Source of the DNA: Flavobacteriaceae bacterium
Lineage (GTDB): Bacteria; Bacteroidota; Bacteroidia; Flavobacteriales; Weeksellaceae
Length of the DNA stretch: 64,000 bases
Assembly: GCA_004359435.1 (NCBI GenBank)
Contig: PTET01000001.1
Location: 679,812 to 743,811, forward strand
Direction of reading: 5' to 3'
Shown: one piece after another, positions 1 through 9,509 of the stretch
How the letters are laid out: every line of letters starts with the position of its first letter
How positions within the stretch are numbered: position 1 is the first letter of the stretch
The notes under the pieces: model-generated
Told to the model about the DNA's origin: nothing
Database searches by the model: none
The model's input: only the letters and a program-made list of their open reading frames with translations
Position numbers and translations under genes: made by a program

Positions 1-87
1 TATGACCCTATAGATGAAGTAGAGCATTACATAGACGGAGAGCACAACGGTGGGTACTTTAATCCAGGTTGGATAGATTTAAGTTAG
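1..87 (+). CDS. C-terminal end of an unidentified protein (cut by window start)
   Basis: An open frame runs from the first base to a TAG at 85-87 and gives 28 residues ending in GGYFNPGWIDLS. The gene enters from the left and converges on the IMPACT gene. The tail is too short to place in a family; it is rich in Asp, Glu, Gly and aromatic residues and shows no membrane segment. It is kept because the frame stays open to the edge and stops just before the convergent gene. Confidence 0.45.
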   Translation, partial: YDPIDEVEHYIDGEHNGGYFNPGWIDLS

Positions 88-137
88 GAAAGAGTGTAAA
101 ACACTTTCTTTACAAAAAAGAGGGTAGTTTCTAAAAA

Positions 138-725
138 TTATATTTCCTCAAAACCAAAATTGTATTGGCTTATTTTGTCTATAACATCAGCTTTGCTTTT
201 AAGAGGAAAATCTACCCAAAATTGGCAGGTTTCATCTAAGGTTTGCCTTTGTATCTTTCCTTGACTATTTTGCAAAAAAGCAAACAGCAAAGATAGGTTT
301 TGATATTGGCATTGTATCCGAAGTCTAAAACTAATTTCGACTTGGACTTTTTCGCACTGCGCCAAGGTGTTTTTGGCTGTGTTTTTGTAGGCAGAAATAA
401 GACCCGAAACCCCCAGTTTGGTTCCTCCAAAATAGCGTACCACAACCACCAAGACATGGTTTAGACCGAAACTTAAAATTTGGTTGTAGATGGGAAGACC
501 TGCGGTTCCATTGGGCTCTCCATCGTCATAGGCTCTGTAAGAGTCTTTCAGAAGGTATCCGTAGCAAATATGTCTGGCTAGGGGATGCTCTTTTTTAATT
601 TCTTGTAAGTGGGTTTCTACCTCTTTTTTGTCTTCTATTTGAAAGGCATAACCGATGAACTTAGAACCTTTTTCTTTGTATAAAAAGGGAGATTCTAGGT
701 TTTGGATGGTGGTATATTCAAACAC
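138..725 (-). CDS. yigZ: IMPACT (YigZ/UPF0029) family protein
   Basis: A 195-residue protein of the IMPACT/YigZ family. Family signatures are visible: an N-terminal KGSKFIGYA motif, then H-ICYGY, the DDGEPNGTAG motif around residues 68-77, and VVVVRYFGGTKLG around residues 93-105. The C-terminal half corresponds to the ferredoxin-like UPF0029 domain. Length is typical. The start is a GTG at 723-725, directly before the conserved beginning FEYTTI. Family members are linked to translation regulation, but the bacterial biochemical role is not settled. It lies 20 bases downstream of the efflux ATPase on the same strand and may be the last gene of that operon. Confidence 0.9.
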   Translation of the reverse strand: MFEYTTIQNLESPFLYKEKGSKFIGYAFQIEDKKEVETHLQEIKKEHPLARHICYGYLLKDSYRAYDDGEPNGTAGLPIYNQILSFGLNHVLVVVVRYFGGTKLGVSGLISAYKNTAKNTLAQCEKVQVEISFRLRIQCQYQNLSLLFAFLQNSQGKIQRQTLDETCQFWVDFPLKSKADVIDKISQYNFGFEEI

Positions 726-745
726 GATTTTCTCCTTGAATATAT

Positions 746-1438
746 TTAGGAGATGATTCTCCCATCTTCTAATTCGATGGTTCGGTCGCTGGCATTGGCA
801 AAATCGTTGTCGTGGGTTACAGCCAAAATGGTTTTGTTATGATTTTCGCTGAGATCTTTGAAGATGTCAAAAACCATGTTGGTGTTGGTGGTGTCTAGAT
901 TTCCTGTTGGCTCATCGCAAAGAAGCAATTGAGGTTCGTTGATCAGCGCTCTGGCGATGGAGACTCTTTGCTGCTGACCACCGCTAAGTTTTGAGGCTTG
1001 TTTCAATGCCTGATTTCTTAAGCCCAACATGTCTAGCTTTTGGTATGCCATTTCTTCAATTTGCTGGTAGGGAAGTTTATTAAGCTTTAAGGCTGGAATC
1101 ATCACATTGTTTAGGCAAGTAAACTCGGGTAATAGGTAATGAAATTGAAACACAAAACCAATGTGCGTGTTTCGAAGCGCGGCCAATTGGTTTGGGCTTT
1201 TTCCGGTTATTTTTTCTCCGCAGATGTACAAATCGCCTGTATAGTCTGTATCCATGGTGCTAAGGCAGTAGAGCAAAGTGGATTTTCCAGAGCCACTTTT
1301 TCCGACCAAACTCACAAATTCACCCTCTTTGGCATCAATGGAAATTTTGTCCAGCACTTTAAAAGGCTGAGGCAGGTAGAAACTTTTTTCCAAATTGTGG
1401 GTTTCCAGAATGATGTTTTGAGACTTTTGTTCGCTCAT
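746..1438 (-). CDS. ABC transporter ATP-binding protein, LolD/MacB type
   Basis: This 230-residue ATPase powers the permease encoded just upstream, with which it overlaps by 4 bases. Walker A is GKSGSGKST near residue 46, the signature is LSGGQQQR near residue 152, Walker B is LLLCDEP with the downstream DEPTGNLD, and the switch His lies in AVTHD. The Q-loop region FVFQFHYLLPEF and the TGNLDT motif are typical of the MacB/LolD class, whose ATPases drive mechanotransmission rather than substrate passage. The TolC-HlyD-permease-ATPase order indicates a tripartite exporter. The substrate cannot be read from the sequence. Confidence 0.9.
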   Translation of the reverse strand: MSEQKSQNIILETHNLEKSFYLPQPFKVLDKISIDAKEGEFVSLVGKSGSGKSTLLYCLSTMDTDYTGDLYICGEKITGKSPNQLAALRNTHIGFVFQFHYLLPEFTCLNNVMIPALKLNKLPYQQIEEMAYQKLDMLGLRNQALKQASKLSGGQQQRVSIARALINEPQLLLCDEPTGNLDTTNTNMVFDIFKDLSENHNKTILAVTHDNDFANASDRTIELEDGRIIS

Positions 1439-2664
1439 TTTCTAAAGATTTTAACTGGATCGATGTCGGCGGCTTTCTTGGCCGGGAAATATCCTGCGCA
1501 AAGGGTGATTAAAAATCCAAGCAGGGCACTTTTGGCATACAAATAAGGGACATAATCAATGGGGATGGATTGTTCTCCTACTTTCATAAGGGTCATGATG
1601 TAGATAAAACCCGTTCCCAAAATAAGACCAAAGAAAATTCCCATCAATCCCATAATTAGAGATTCTACAAGGAAGATTTGTATCACATCTCTCCCAGAAA
1701 ATCCAATGGCTTTCAAAATAGAAATGTCGTTTATTTTTTGCTGAATGGTTGAGCTTAAAATGTTGTAAATTCCAAAACCAGAAACCAGTAGAATCGCCCA
1801 AGAAATGGCACCAAGCATTCTTTTTCTAATTTCTTGTTCGCTAAAAAAATTCGAGAAAGTGGTTTTCCAGTCCTCAACAATATAGGGTTTTAAATCTTGA
1901 GATAAACCAGGTGTGTACTTGTCTACATCATTGAATTCAAATACATTGGCAATAATGTTATTGGCGTAATTCGCTGGTTTTTTTAGGAGATTTCTGGCGG
2001 TTGTTATTTTAACATAACACAGATTGTCATCCAAATGAGGAAGTTTATATTTGAAAATCCCAACCACTTTGAGAGTTTTAGAAACGCCCTCAAAAGATTG
2101 AATATTGACAATGTCATCTAATTTTAGTTTAAGTTTTTTTGCCAGTCCACTTCCCACGATAATTCCGTTGGGATACGTTTCTAGGTTTTGGGCATCTCCT
2201 TGGATTACGTATTCTTGAAACCCAAACATTTTTTGGTATATACCTGGTTCCATACCGGTAATGGAAATGGTTTCTTTGGTTGTTCCAATCACAATTTGTC
2301 CTTGCAAATCCACCGTTTTGGTGGCTTCTTTGATAAAGGGATAGGCTCTGATCTTTGCCTCTATGGCAGCTGGATTCACGATATTCTGAGATCTGCTCAC
2401 CAGTTTTGGGTTCAGCAGAACCTGTACACTGTCTTTTTTTTCTCCTACCAGTTCTTTGCTTACCTCTTCGGGGATTTTCACCTTTAAGTGGGCATTGCTT
2501 TTGAAAACTAAATCGTTGTAAAAATCGTCTAAACCAACATTCAGCGAGCTGATAAAAAGGTAAATAGAAACCCCAATGGCCACCCCCAAGGTTGCCACCA
2601 TGGTTTGCTTTTTCCCAGTTACAATGTGGGTTTTGGCAATGGTAAGGTTTACCTTTTGTATCAT
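1435..2664 (-). CDS. ABC transporter permease, FtsX/MacB domain
   Basis: A 409-residue inner-membrane permease. An N-terminal membrane helix (around residues 22-45, GVAIGVSIYLFISS) is followed by a roughly 210-residue periplasmic MacB-PCD-like domain, then three membrane segments around residues 285-310, 330-358 and 380-395 forming the FtsX domain. It ends with the usual PAKKAADIDPVKIFRK tail. This is the LolC/E-MacB architecture. It is translationally coupled to the ATPase (4-base overlap) and adjacent to the HlyD gene, so it is the membrane subunit of the same exporter. Confidence 0.9.
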   Translation of the reverse strand: MIQKVNLTIAKTHIVTGKKQTMVATLGVAIGVSIYLFISSLNVGLDDFYNDLVFKSNAHLKVKIPEEVSKELVGEKKDSVQVLLNPKLVSRSQNIVNPAAIEAKIRAYPFIKEATKTVDLQGQIVIGTTKETISITGMEPGIYQKMFGFQEYVIQGDAQNLETYPNGIIVGSGLAKKLKLKLDDIVNIQSFEGVSKTLKVVGIFKYKLPHLDDNLCYVKITTARNLLKKPANYANNIIANVFEFNDVDKYTPGLSQDLKPYIVEDWKTTFSNFFSEQEIRKRMLGAISWAILLVSGFGIYNILSSTIQQKINDISILKAIGFSGRDVIQIFLVESLIMGLMGIFFGLILGTGFIYIMTLMKVGEQSIPIDYVPYLYAKSALLGFLITLCAGYFPAKKAADIDPVKIFRK

Positions 2665-3777
2665 TTAGGGCTTGGGTGTTTCGGTTTTTTCTATCTCTAG
2701 CTTGGTGTTTGTATTGATACCAGAGCCGCTAATTTCTATCCAATTGTCGTTTGTGTTTTTAACCGTTACTTTTACAAGTTCTTTTTGGCCTTTGATTTTC
2801 ACAAAATCATTTTCTAACAAAAATTCTTTGGGAATCATAAGAGCACTTTTAGGGGCAGAAACCTCGATATTGGCCTGAAGAGGAGTGCTTAGAATTTTAA
2901 AATCTAGAGGATCTATAAAACGTACTTTACAAAGGTATCCTTGGGTGGTTTGGTCGAAGGAAGGGAGAATTTCTGTGATTTCTCCTTTGTAATTCTTCTC
3001 CAGATTGGTGTTGAGTTGTATCCAAACCCTTTGGCCAATTTTTACTTTAGAAATGTTGGTTTCATCTACTGTAATTTTGGCATAAATTCGGTCTGTGTTT
3101 CCAATTTTAGCCAGAACTTCACCGGTTCGAATGTAATCGCCCAGTTCTTTGTATTTCTCTATTACGGTTCCGTTTTCAAGCGCGTAGATGCTGTTGTTGC
3201 CAAGGGCATTGGCGCTAAGCTGTTTGGCTTCGTTGGATTTGATGAGCTGGGTTTGGGCGTCTTTTACGAGTTGATTGTACCTTTCTTGTTCTATTTTGTA
3301 TTGATTTTGGGCTTTGATGAATTCTAATTCTGCTTTTTCGTATTCAATTTTGGCAATGCTTCCACTTTGCAGCAGTTTAAAGTATCGGGCTTTATTTTTT
3401 GCATGAAGATCTAAATTGCTTTGGGCGATTTCTGCGCTATGTTGGGCTTGTAAAAGTGCAGGCGCGTTTGGTGAAAGGTTTTGAGCGGCTTGGTTGTATA
3501 AACCTGTATTGCTCTGGTTCGAAATTTGATAATCTTTGTTGTCTATAAGTGCCAAGAATTGTCCTTGAGATACATCATCTCCTTTTTCTACCGACCATCT
3601 ACTTAAGGTTCCACTTGTTTGGCTGCTTACATTGTAAAACTTGTCTGTATCTAAAACGCCCGAAGCAAACACCGTTTGGGTGAGAGTTTTGTTGACAGGT
3701 GAAGCATAGCTATACTCTTTTTTACAAGCAGAAAAAGTAAGTATTGTGCACAGGAGTAGGACAAAGTGAATTTTCAT
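2665..3777 (-). CDS. HlyD/MacA-type periplasmic adaptor (lipoprotein)
   Basis: A 370-residue membrane-fusion protein linking the permease to the TolC channel. The N-terminus carries a lipoprotein signal with a lipobox ending in SAC at Cys18. A biotinyl-lipoyl-like half follows (SGTLSRWSVEKGDDVSQGQ), then a long coiled-coil hairpin (about residues 85-190, many Gln, Lys and Glu), the second lipoyl half (GTVIEKYKELGDYIRTGEVLA) and a beta-barrel. Length and order fit the MacA/HlyD_D23 group. It abuts the permease gene without a gap. Confidence 0.9.
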   Translation of the reverse strand: MKIHFVLLLCTILTFSACKKEYSYASPVNKTLTQTVFASGVLDTDKFYNVSSQTSGTLSRWSVEKGDDVSQGQFLALIDNKDYQISNQSNTGLYNQAAQNLSPNAPALLQAQHSAEIAQSNLDLHAKNKARYFKLLQSGSIAKIEYEKAELEFIKAQNQYKIEQERYNQLVKDAQTQLIKSNEAKQLSANALGNNSIYALENGTVIEKYKELGDYIRTGEVLAKIGNTDRIYAKITVDETNISKVKIGQRVWIQLNTNLEKNYKGEITEILPSFDQTTQGYLCKVRFIDPLDFKILSTPLQANIEVSAPKSALMIPKEFLLENDFVKIKGQKELVKVTVKNTNDNWIEISGSGINTNTKLEIEKTETPKP

Positions 3778-3779
3778 TT

Positions 3780-5132
3780 TTAATATTCCAAATTAAACAA
3801 TCGAATTTGTGTGCTGTGCAGTTTGTGTTCTAAAATTGCCATAGACTCTTCTGCACTGGCTTTTTGAAGTTTATCAAAACTCAGAAGAAGTTCATCTAAA
3901 CTTATGAGTCCTTCCTTATATAGGTTGTAGTTTTTTTGGTAGCTCAACTCTTCTAAAGCCACAATTTTCTTTAAAGATTCTATCTTGGTGAGGCTTTTTT
4001 TCCATTCCAAAGCCAAATACTCAGCCCTTAAAGATTGGCTATTTTGGGTTTGAAGGTTTTGTTCTTGGCTTATCTTTTGCTGATGGACTAGGGTAGATTT
4101 TTGTTGCAGAATCTTGTAGCTCGGAATGGGTAAGCTTGCTTTCAGTCCAAAATAACTGCTAGGGAACCAAGAACCGCCCAGTAAATCTAATCTCTGGTCA
4201 TTGAGTTGAAAGTTGTTGGAAAACACAAAAGAAACCGTTGGATAAAACAAAGACTGATTTGCTTTGAGCTCTAAATTTTGCAACTGATTCTCTAGCATAC
4301 TTTCTTGTTGATAGAGCGTATTTCCTTTGATTACAGGCTGAGTGAAATCTACATTTTCGGTTGGAATTTCTAAAAACGCTAAAGAAACCTCATTTTCTAT
4401 ATTGGATATATTCTTTAATTGGTTTACTTGCTGAGCATAAAGTAGGTTTATTTGCTGGAGTTCTTGCTCAATTTTTAGAAGGTTGATTTTAGCACTGTTT
4501 AATTCTTGTAATCGAATGAGTCCTGCATTATATCTATTTTGTACAAGTCCTTCAATTTGCTTTGCAGTTTCTAAACTTTTTTGGTACTCGGTAAGTCTTT
4601 GTTTTACAAGAAGCACATTGTAATAGGCGGTAGCCATATTTTCTTTGGTTTCTTCTAGTAATATTTCTTGTCTGTTTTTTTGTAGATCGATCTGTTTGCT
4701 GATAAGTTTATATTGCCTCCATCCATTTAGGTTTAGAAGTTTAATGTCTATATACGTTCCAATGTTGGCGTTGTATTTTTGGGTGGTTTCAATGGGGGTA
4801 AAAGTGCCCGGAGCTCCTCCAATAATCTCAGAGGGTAGAAAGCTAACGGGTATTTCTGTGTTGGCAAGTGCGCTTGCACTTAGCAAATTTCCCGTTGCAT
4901 CCACAATGCCTAGTTTGGCGATGTTTTGTTGCTGAGAGAGTTCTTCTAGCTTTATTTCCGATTGTTTTTGTATCGAATTTTTGGGCAAGCCATATTCTAA
5001 GAATTCTTGAAAACTAGCAAATGATTCTTGTCCGTAACCTATAAAAGGAATAAAAAAAAGTAGAGTAAGGCAAAGTTTTTTGGCTGCAAAAAATCTTTGA
5101 AGAACCCCAAAATTGGGAAGGTTAAAATACAT
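3780..5132 (-). CDS. TolC-family outer membrane efflux protein
   Basis: A 450-residue outer membrane channel protein and first gene of the four-gene exporter operon. Long Gln/Asn/Leu-rich helices occur in two repeated halves, each with the family pattern A-YNVLLVKQRL and Y--GL--L-EL-(S/A)---L: RYNAGLIRLQELNSAKINLL in the first half and NLYKEGLISLDELLLSFDKL in the second. The N-terminus has a hydrophobic export signal ending near FIGYGQ. Only two bases separate it from the adaptor gene. Confidence 0.88.
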   Translation of the reverse strand: MYFNLPNFGVLQRFFAAKKLCLTLLFFIPFIGYGQESFASFQEFLEYGLPKNSIQKQSEIKLEELSQQQNIAKLGIVDATGNLLSASALANTEIPVSFLPSEIIGGAPGTFTPIETTQKYNANIGTYIDIKLLNLNGWRQYKLISKQIDLQKNRQEILLEETKENMATAYYNVLLVKQRLTEYQKSLETAKQIEGLVQNRYNAGLIRLQELNSAKINLLKIEQELQQINLLYAQQVNQLKNISNIENEVSLAFLEIPTENVDFTQPVIKGNTLYQQESMLENQLQNLELKANQSLFYPTVSFVFSNNFQLNDQRLDLLGGSWFPSSYFGLKASLPIPSYKILQQKSTLVHQQKISQEQNLQTQNSQSLRAEYLALEWKKSLTKIESLKKIVALEELSYQKNYNLYKEGLISLDELLLSFDKLQKASAEESMAILEHKLHSTQIRLFNLEY

Positions 5133-5218
5133 ACTGAAAATTCATCTTTGCGTCACTTTTAGAAAGCTTTTACTATATATCTAAAGATATACATTTCTTT
5201 CTAAAGTTGTACGTGCAA

Positions 5219-6382
5219 TTACAAATTTTTGGTTTTCAAAAGATAATCTTTGCTCAAATCTTTAAGGCTTGGGCATCCAATTAGTTTTAGGGTGCGTAAC
5301 ATATCATCTCTTAAAATATTCACCACTTTATCTACACCTTTTTCTCCACCAGCCGAAAGTCCATATAAATAAGCTTTTCCAATCAAACAGCTAGAAGCTC
5401 CAAGGCAAAGCGCTTTGATGATATCAGATCCAGATAAAATTCCCCCATCTATAATAATCTCGAAATCTTTCCCAACCTTTTCTCTGGCTTCAGCCAAGAT
5501 TTCCAAAGAGGTAGGGGCAGAGTCTAACTGTCTTCCACCATGGTTTGAAATCACCACACCACTAAATCCCATTTCTTTGGCTTTTACAACGTCTTCAACA
5601 CTTTGGATTCCTTTTAAATAGAGTGGATGGTTCTCTCCAATTTCTTTTTTCAAGTCTAAGGCATCTTGCCAAGTAAGTGAATCATCAAATTGATTGTCTA
5701 TGGTTTCTACTGCCTTTTGTACATCTCCACCATAAGGAAGCCAATTTTTTAGGTTGGCAAGAACCAGTTTTCCACCACTGATAAAACCAATTGCCCATTT
5801 GGGTTTGGTAAGGGCGCCTAAAATCATATTTTTTTTAAGTCTTGGTGTCCCTTGTCCGTTTCTTTTGTCTTTGATTCTGTTGCCAAGCACAGGAAAATCT
5901 ACCGCCAATAAGAATCCTTTGTAACCTGACTTTTTGGATCTTTGGATGAAATCATAGATCCATTCTCTTTTTTTCCAGATGTAAAGCTGAAAAAACAAGT
6001 TTGCACTTTTCGCTTCTTGGGCCACATCTTCTATTGAAGTGGTAGAAACGGTAGAAAGACAATAAGGTATGCCATAGTTTTGGGCAACTCTCACCACAGC
6101 TTTTTCTCCTTCTTTGTCAAAGAGTCTTGTCATTCCTGTGGGAGCAAAAGCAAAAGGAACGCTGCTTTGCACACCCATGATGTCTGTTTTTAGATCGATG
6201 TTGCTTACGTCTACAAGAATCTTAGGGTTAAAAGTGTAAGAATCAAAAATGCTTTTGTTTCTCTCTAAGGTGATTTCCTTATCACTACCTCTTGTGATGT
6301 AGTCATAACAGACAGGAGGTAAATTCTTTTTAGAGAGTTTGATAAGGTCTTCTACGGAATAGCAGTGGTCTAGGTTGCTCAT
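5219..6382 (-). CDS. FMN-dependent alpha-hydroxy-acid oxidizing protein (L-lactate dehydrogenase-like)
   Basis: A 387-residue TIM-barrel flavoenzyme of the lactate dehydrogenase/glycolate oxidase family, oxidising a 2-hydroxyacid to the 2-oxoacid. Visible landmarks are PFAFAPTGMTRLF, the STVSTTSIEDVA strand, the FQLYIWKKR motif, and the FMN-binding and catalytic ISNHGGRQLDSAPT, whose His abstracts the proton and whose Arg binds the carboxylate, followed by DGGILSGSDIIKALCLGA. Length is typical and the protein looks intact. Lactate is the likely substrate, but glycolate or another hydroxyacid is possible. It is monocistronic between the efflux operon and a lipoprotein gene. Confidence 0.88.
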   Translation of the reverse strand: MSNLDHCYSVEDLIKLSKKNLPPVCYDYITRGSDKEITLERNKSIFDSYTFNPKILVDVSNIDLKTDIMGVQSSVPFAFAPTGMTRLFDKEGEKAVVRVAQNYGIPYCLSTVSTTSIEDVAQEAKSANLFFQLYIWKKREWIYDFIQRSKKSGYKGFLLAVDFPVLGNRIKDKRNGQGTPRLKKNMILGALTKPKWAIGFISGGKLVLANLKNWLPYGGDVQKAVETIDNQFDDSLTWQDALDLKKEIGENHPLYLKGIQSVEDVVKAKEMGFSGVVISNHGGRQLDSAPTSLEILAEAREKVGKDFEIIIDGGILSGSDIIKALCLGASSCLIGKAYLYGLSAGGEKGVDKVVNILRDDMLRTLKLIGCPSLKDLSKDYLLKTKNL

Positions 6383-6433
6383 ATTATATATGTGTATTTG
6401 GTTTCGACGGCCCTAAATTACTAAATTCATCTT

Positions 6434-6913
6434 TTAATTCTGCGAAAATTCAAAACTATTGTCTTTAAAATTCATCAAAACAAGACTGAGTCCATCCCAA
6501 TTTGGGTTTATCGTTTTGTAAGCCAAATAACTAGGGTCGTCAATTAAGACCAGAGGGATTTTTTTCGGGTTCAATTTTTCTAAATAACTTTTGTCGCTGC
6601 TTGGATAGTCGGTGCAAACCAAAAGGAGGTTTTCTTGTTTTTCTTCTTGAATGAGTTTCTGTACTTTGTCCAGATGCTGTTTAGAAAAAAAGCATAGGGT
6701 TCTAGGTTGGGATTCTTTTATTAGAGTTTCTTTTAGTTCAGCGTAAGTAACACTTAAATAGGCCTGATTTTTATTCGAATTAGAATTCACCAAAAATGGA
6801 TCTTTCTTCGAACAAGAAAAAAGCAATATCAATCCCAAAGAAAACATGGATAAAAAAGTATACTTGGCTTGTTTTAAGTGGTTTTGATACCAAAAATGTA
6901 GTGGATTTTTCAT
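6434..6913 (-). CDS. Putative lipoprotein of unknown function, possibly thioredoxin-fold
   Basis: A 159-residue protein. A hydrophobic segment (around residues 20-33) ends in LLFSC followed by SKKD, a lipobox with Cys34, so the mature part is probably anchored to a membrane. The remainder (strand LCFFSKQHLDKVQKLI, then LLLVCTDY, then KIPLVLIDD) alternates beta and alpha elements with a KIPLV element resembling the cis-Pro strand of thioredoxin folds. There is no CXXC pair, so redox activity is not expected. A start at the internal Met near residue 19 is possible. Confidence 0.6.
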   Translation of the reverse strand: MKNPLHFWYQNHLKQAKYTFLSMFSLGLILLFSCSKKDPFLVNSNSNKNQAYLSVTYAELKETLIKESQPRTLCFFSKQHLDKVQKLIQEEKQENLLLVCTDYPSSDKSYLEKLNPKKIPLVLIDDPSYLAYKTINPNWDGLSLVLMNFKDNSFEFSQN

Positions 6914-6984
6914 GTCAAATACTAAAGGGTAAAGGTGTGATTTAGCAAGTATACAACAATATTTAGTAAAAAAATGAAAACCAG

Positions 6985-7016
6985 TTTGTTTGAGTAGTTA
7001 ATTTGTTGTACATTTG
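6985..7016 (+). promoter_or_regulatory. Bacteroidota-type promoter for the rpsL ribosomal operon
   Basis: TACATTTG at 7009-7016 matches the Bacteroidota -7 consensus TAnnTTTG. Two TTTG copies (6985-6988 and 6989-6992) lie 20 and 16 bases upstream and fit the -33 element. The site is about 60 bases before the rpsL start, leaving an A-rich leader. Confidence 0.6.
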
Positions 7017-7076
7017 CACTCCTTGTTCTACAAGAAAAAGAAAATATTCAATAACAAAGTGTAAAAAAAGGTATTT

Positions 7077-7457
7077 ATGCCAACTATACAACAACTAGTA
7101 AGAAAAGGAAGACTGAAGTCTATCAAGAAAAGTAAGTCAGCTGCTTTGGAATCGTGTCCACAAAGACGTGGGGTGTGTACTCGTGTGTACACTACAACGC
7201 CTAAAAAACCGAATTCCGCTATGCGTAAAGTAGCTAGGGTGAGACTAACCAACGGAAAAGAGGTCAATGCATACATTGGGGGTGAAGGCCACAATTTGCA
7301 AGAGCACTCTATTGTTTTGGTTAGAGGAGGAAGAGTAAAAGATTTGCCAGGGGTGCGTTACCATATCGTACGTGGTGCTCTAGATACTGCAGGGGTAGAC
7401 GGAAGAACGCAAAGAAGAAGTAAATACGGTTCTAAGAGACCTAAAGTTAAGAAGTAA
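7077..7457 (+). CDS. rpsL: Ribosomal protein S12
   Basis: 126 residues, complete. S12 lies at the decoding centre of the 30S subunit. The conserved blocks [21 protein letters not shown] and the loop [13 protein letters not shown] are present. Both Lys positions at which substitutions classically give streptomycin resistance (in TPKKPNS and RVKDLPG) carry the wild-type Lys. First gene of the cluster, with rpsG 25 bases downstream. Confidence 0.98.
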   Translation: MPTIQQLVRKGRLKSIKKSKSAALESCPQRRGVCTRVYTTTPKKPNSAMRKVARVRLTNGKEVNAYIGGEGHNLQEHSIVLVRGGRVKDLPGVRYHIVRGALDTAGVDGRTQRRSKYGSKRPKVKK

Positions 7458-7482
7458 CAATAATCCCAGAAGAAATTAAGGC

Positions 7483-7977
7483 ATGAGAAAGGCAAGAGCT
7501 AAAAAACGACCTCTATTACCAGATCCAAGATACAACGATCAGTTGGTAACTCGTTTTGTAAACAATTTGATGTTAGACGGTAAAAAAAGTACCGCTTTCA
7601 AAGTATTTTATGATGCAATGGACATTGTAGAATCAAGAAAAGAAGACCAAGAAAAACAAACCATCGAAGTATGGAAAGAAGCGCTTACCAACGTGATGCC
7701 GCACGTAGAGGTAAGAAGCAGAAGAGTAGGAGGGGCAACTTTCCAAATTCCAATGCAAATTCGTGCAGATAGAAAAATCTCCATGGCGATGAAATGGATG
7801 ATTAAATATTCTAGAGCTAGAAACGAAAAAACAATGGCCCTTAAATTGGCCAATGAAATCTTAGCCGCAGCCAAAGAAGAAGGTTCTGCGTTCAAGAAAA
7901 AGACAGATACTCACAAAATGGCAGAGGCCAACAAAGCCTTCTCTCACTTTAGATTCAGATCCAGATTCTGGAGATGA
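7483..7977 (+). CDS. rpsG: Ribosomal protein S7 with an artefactual C-terminal tail
   Basis: The S7 body is complete from MRKARAKKR to the usual C-terminal block [14 protein letters not shown]. In relatives the stop follows at about this point (near residue 158). Here the frame continues for six residues (RSRFWR) before TGA, and those bases read in another frame as fusA coding sequence. The S7 stop codon and the spacer to fusA are therefore missing at a junction around 7951-7975. S7 organises the 3' domain of 16S rRNA. Confidence 0.9.
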   Translation: MRKARAKKRPLLPDPRYNDQLVTRFVNNLMLDGKKSTAFKVFYDAMDIVESRKEDQEKQTIEVWKEALTNVMPHVEVRSRRVGGATFQIPMQIRADRKISMAMKWMIKYSRARNEKTMALKLANEILAAAKEEGSAFKKKTDTHKMAEANKAFSHFRFRSRFWR

Positions 7978-9175
7978 AATTGCTCGTAAACCTTCAGTTA
8001 CAGAGCCATTCGCTGCTTTGGCATTTAAGATTGCTACCGATCCATTTGTTGGTCGTTTGGCGTTCTTTAGAACCTATTCAGGTAGATTGGATGCAGGATC
8101 CTATATTTTGAACAACCGTTCTGGAAACAAAGAGAGAATCTCTCGTATTTTCCAAATGCACTCTAACAAACAAGAACCTATTGATTTTATCGAGGCTGGT
8201 GACATTGGAGCAGCCGTAGGATTTAAAGACATCAAAACAGGGGATACGCTTTCTGCTTTAGAAAGCCCAATTATTCTTGAGTCTATGAATTTCCCAGATC
8301 CTGTAATCGGGATCGCAGTTGAGCCAAAAACCAAAGCCGATGTTGATAAACTGGGTATGGCTCTAGCCAAATTGGCTGAGGAAGATCCAACTTTCCAAGT
8401 AAGAACCGATCAAGCTTCTGGACAAACCATTATCTCAGGTATGGGTGAGCTTCACCTAGACATCATTGTAGATCGTCTAAAACGTGAGTTCAAAGTAGAA
8501 GTAGACCAAGGAGAGCCTCAAGTAGAGTACAAAGAAGCCTTTACCCAAAAAGCGTCTCACAGAGAGGTTTATAAGAAACAATCTGGAGGTCGTGGTAAGT
8601 TTGCGGACATCGTTTTTGATATCGAACCAGCAGATGAAGGTAAAGTAGGACTAGAGTTCATTTCTCAAATCAAAGGAGGAAACATTCCAAAAGAATTTGT
8701 TCCTTCTATTGAAAAAGGTTTCAAAGAAGCGATGAAAACTGGACCTCTTGCAGGATTCGAAATGGACTCTGTAAAAGTTACCCTAAATGATGGATCTTTC
8801 CACGCGGTGGATTCGGATCAATTGTCTTTCGAACTTGCAGCCAAAATGGGATATAAAGCGGTAGCCAAAGCGGCCAAAGCGGTAATCCTAGAGCCTATTA
8901 TGAAGCTTGAAGTTTTGACGCCAGAAGAAAACATGGGAGACATTGTAGGAGACCTTAACAAAAGAAGAGGTACTGTTTCTGGAATGGACGATAGAGCTGG
9001 ATCTAAAGTGATCAAAGCGACAGTTCCACTTTCTGAAATGTTCGGATATGTAACTTCTCTTAGAACTTTGTCATCTGGTCGTGCAACTTCTACCATGGAG
9101 TTTTCACACTACGCACAAGCCCCTCAAAATATTTCGGAAAATGTAATTTCCAAAGCCAAAGGAAATTTAGAATAA
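7952..9175 (+). pseudogene. fusA: Elongation factor G, N-terminally truncated (G domain absent)
   Basis: The frame can be read back from 8018 to about 7952 as [15 protein letters not shown] followed by [19 protein letters not shown], the beginning of EF-G domain II. Domains II to V are complete to the stop at 9175 (motifs [46 protein letters not shown]), about 408 residues. The first 300 or so residues with all GTPase motifs (P-loop, switches, NKXD) are absent and the remainder is joined to the end of rpsG. EF-G cannot work without the G domain and is normally essential, so this is probably missing sequence rather than a real gene state. There is no proper start codon. Confidence 0.9.
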
Positions 9176-9181
9176 GCAGAT

Positions 9182-9487
9182 ATGAGCCAAAAAATTAGAA
9201 TAAAATTAAAATCGTACGATTACAATTTGGTAGACAAATCTGCCGACAAAATCGTAAAAACAGTTAAAACAACCGGAGCCATCGTTAATGGTCCCATCCC
9301 GCTTCCAACTCACAAGCGAATTTTCACTGTGCTAAGAGGACCTCACGTAAACAAAAAAGCGAGAGAGCAGTTCCAACTTACCGCACACAAGAGATTGCTT
9401 GATATTTATAGTTCTTCTTCTAAAACAGTGGATGCACTGATGAAGTTAGAACTTCCAAGTGGAGTAGAAGTAGAAATTAAAGTTTAG
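9182..9487 (+). CDS. rpsJ: Ribosomal protein S10
   Basis: 101 residues, complete. S10 is a 30S head protein that also acts as NusE in antitermination complexes. The typical core is present: [18 protein letters not shown], and [12 protein letters not shown]. It follows fusA by 6 bases and precedes rplC, the standard head of the S10 operon. Confidence 0.97.
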   Translation: MSQKIRIKLKSYDYNLVDKSADKIVKTVKTTGAIVNGPIPLPTHKRIFTVLRGPHVNKKAREQFQLTAHKRLLDIYSSSSKTVDALMKLELPSGVEVEIKV

Positions 9488-9509
9488 TAACAAAAAGTTG
9501 GTTTAAACC

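Noticed and set aside
1139-1546. Plus-strand open frame opposite the efflux ATPase
   Set aside because: Antisense shadow of a strongly conserved ABC ATPase and permease; no family resemblance or start context.
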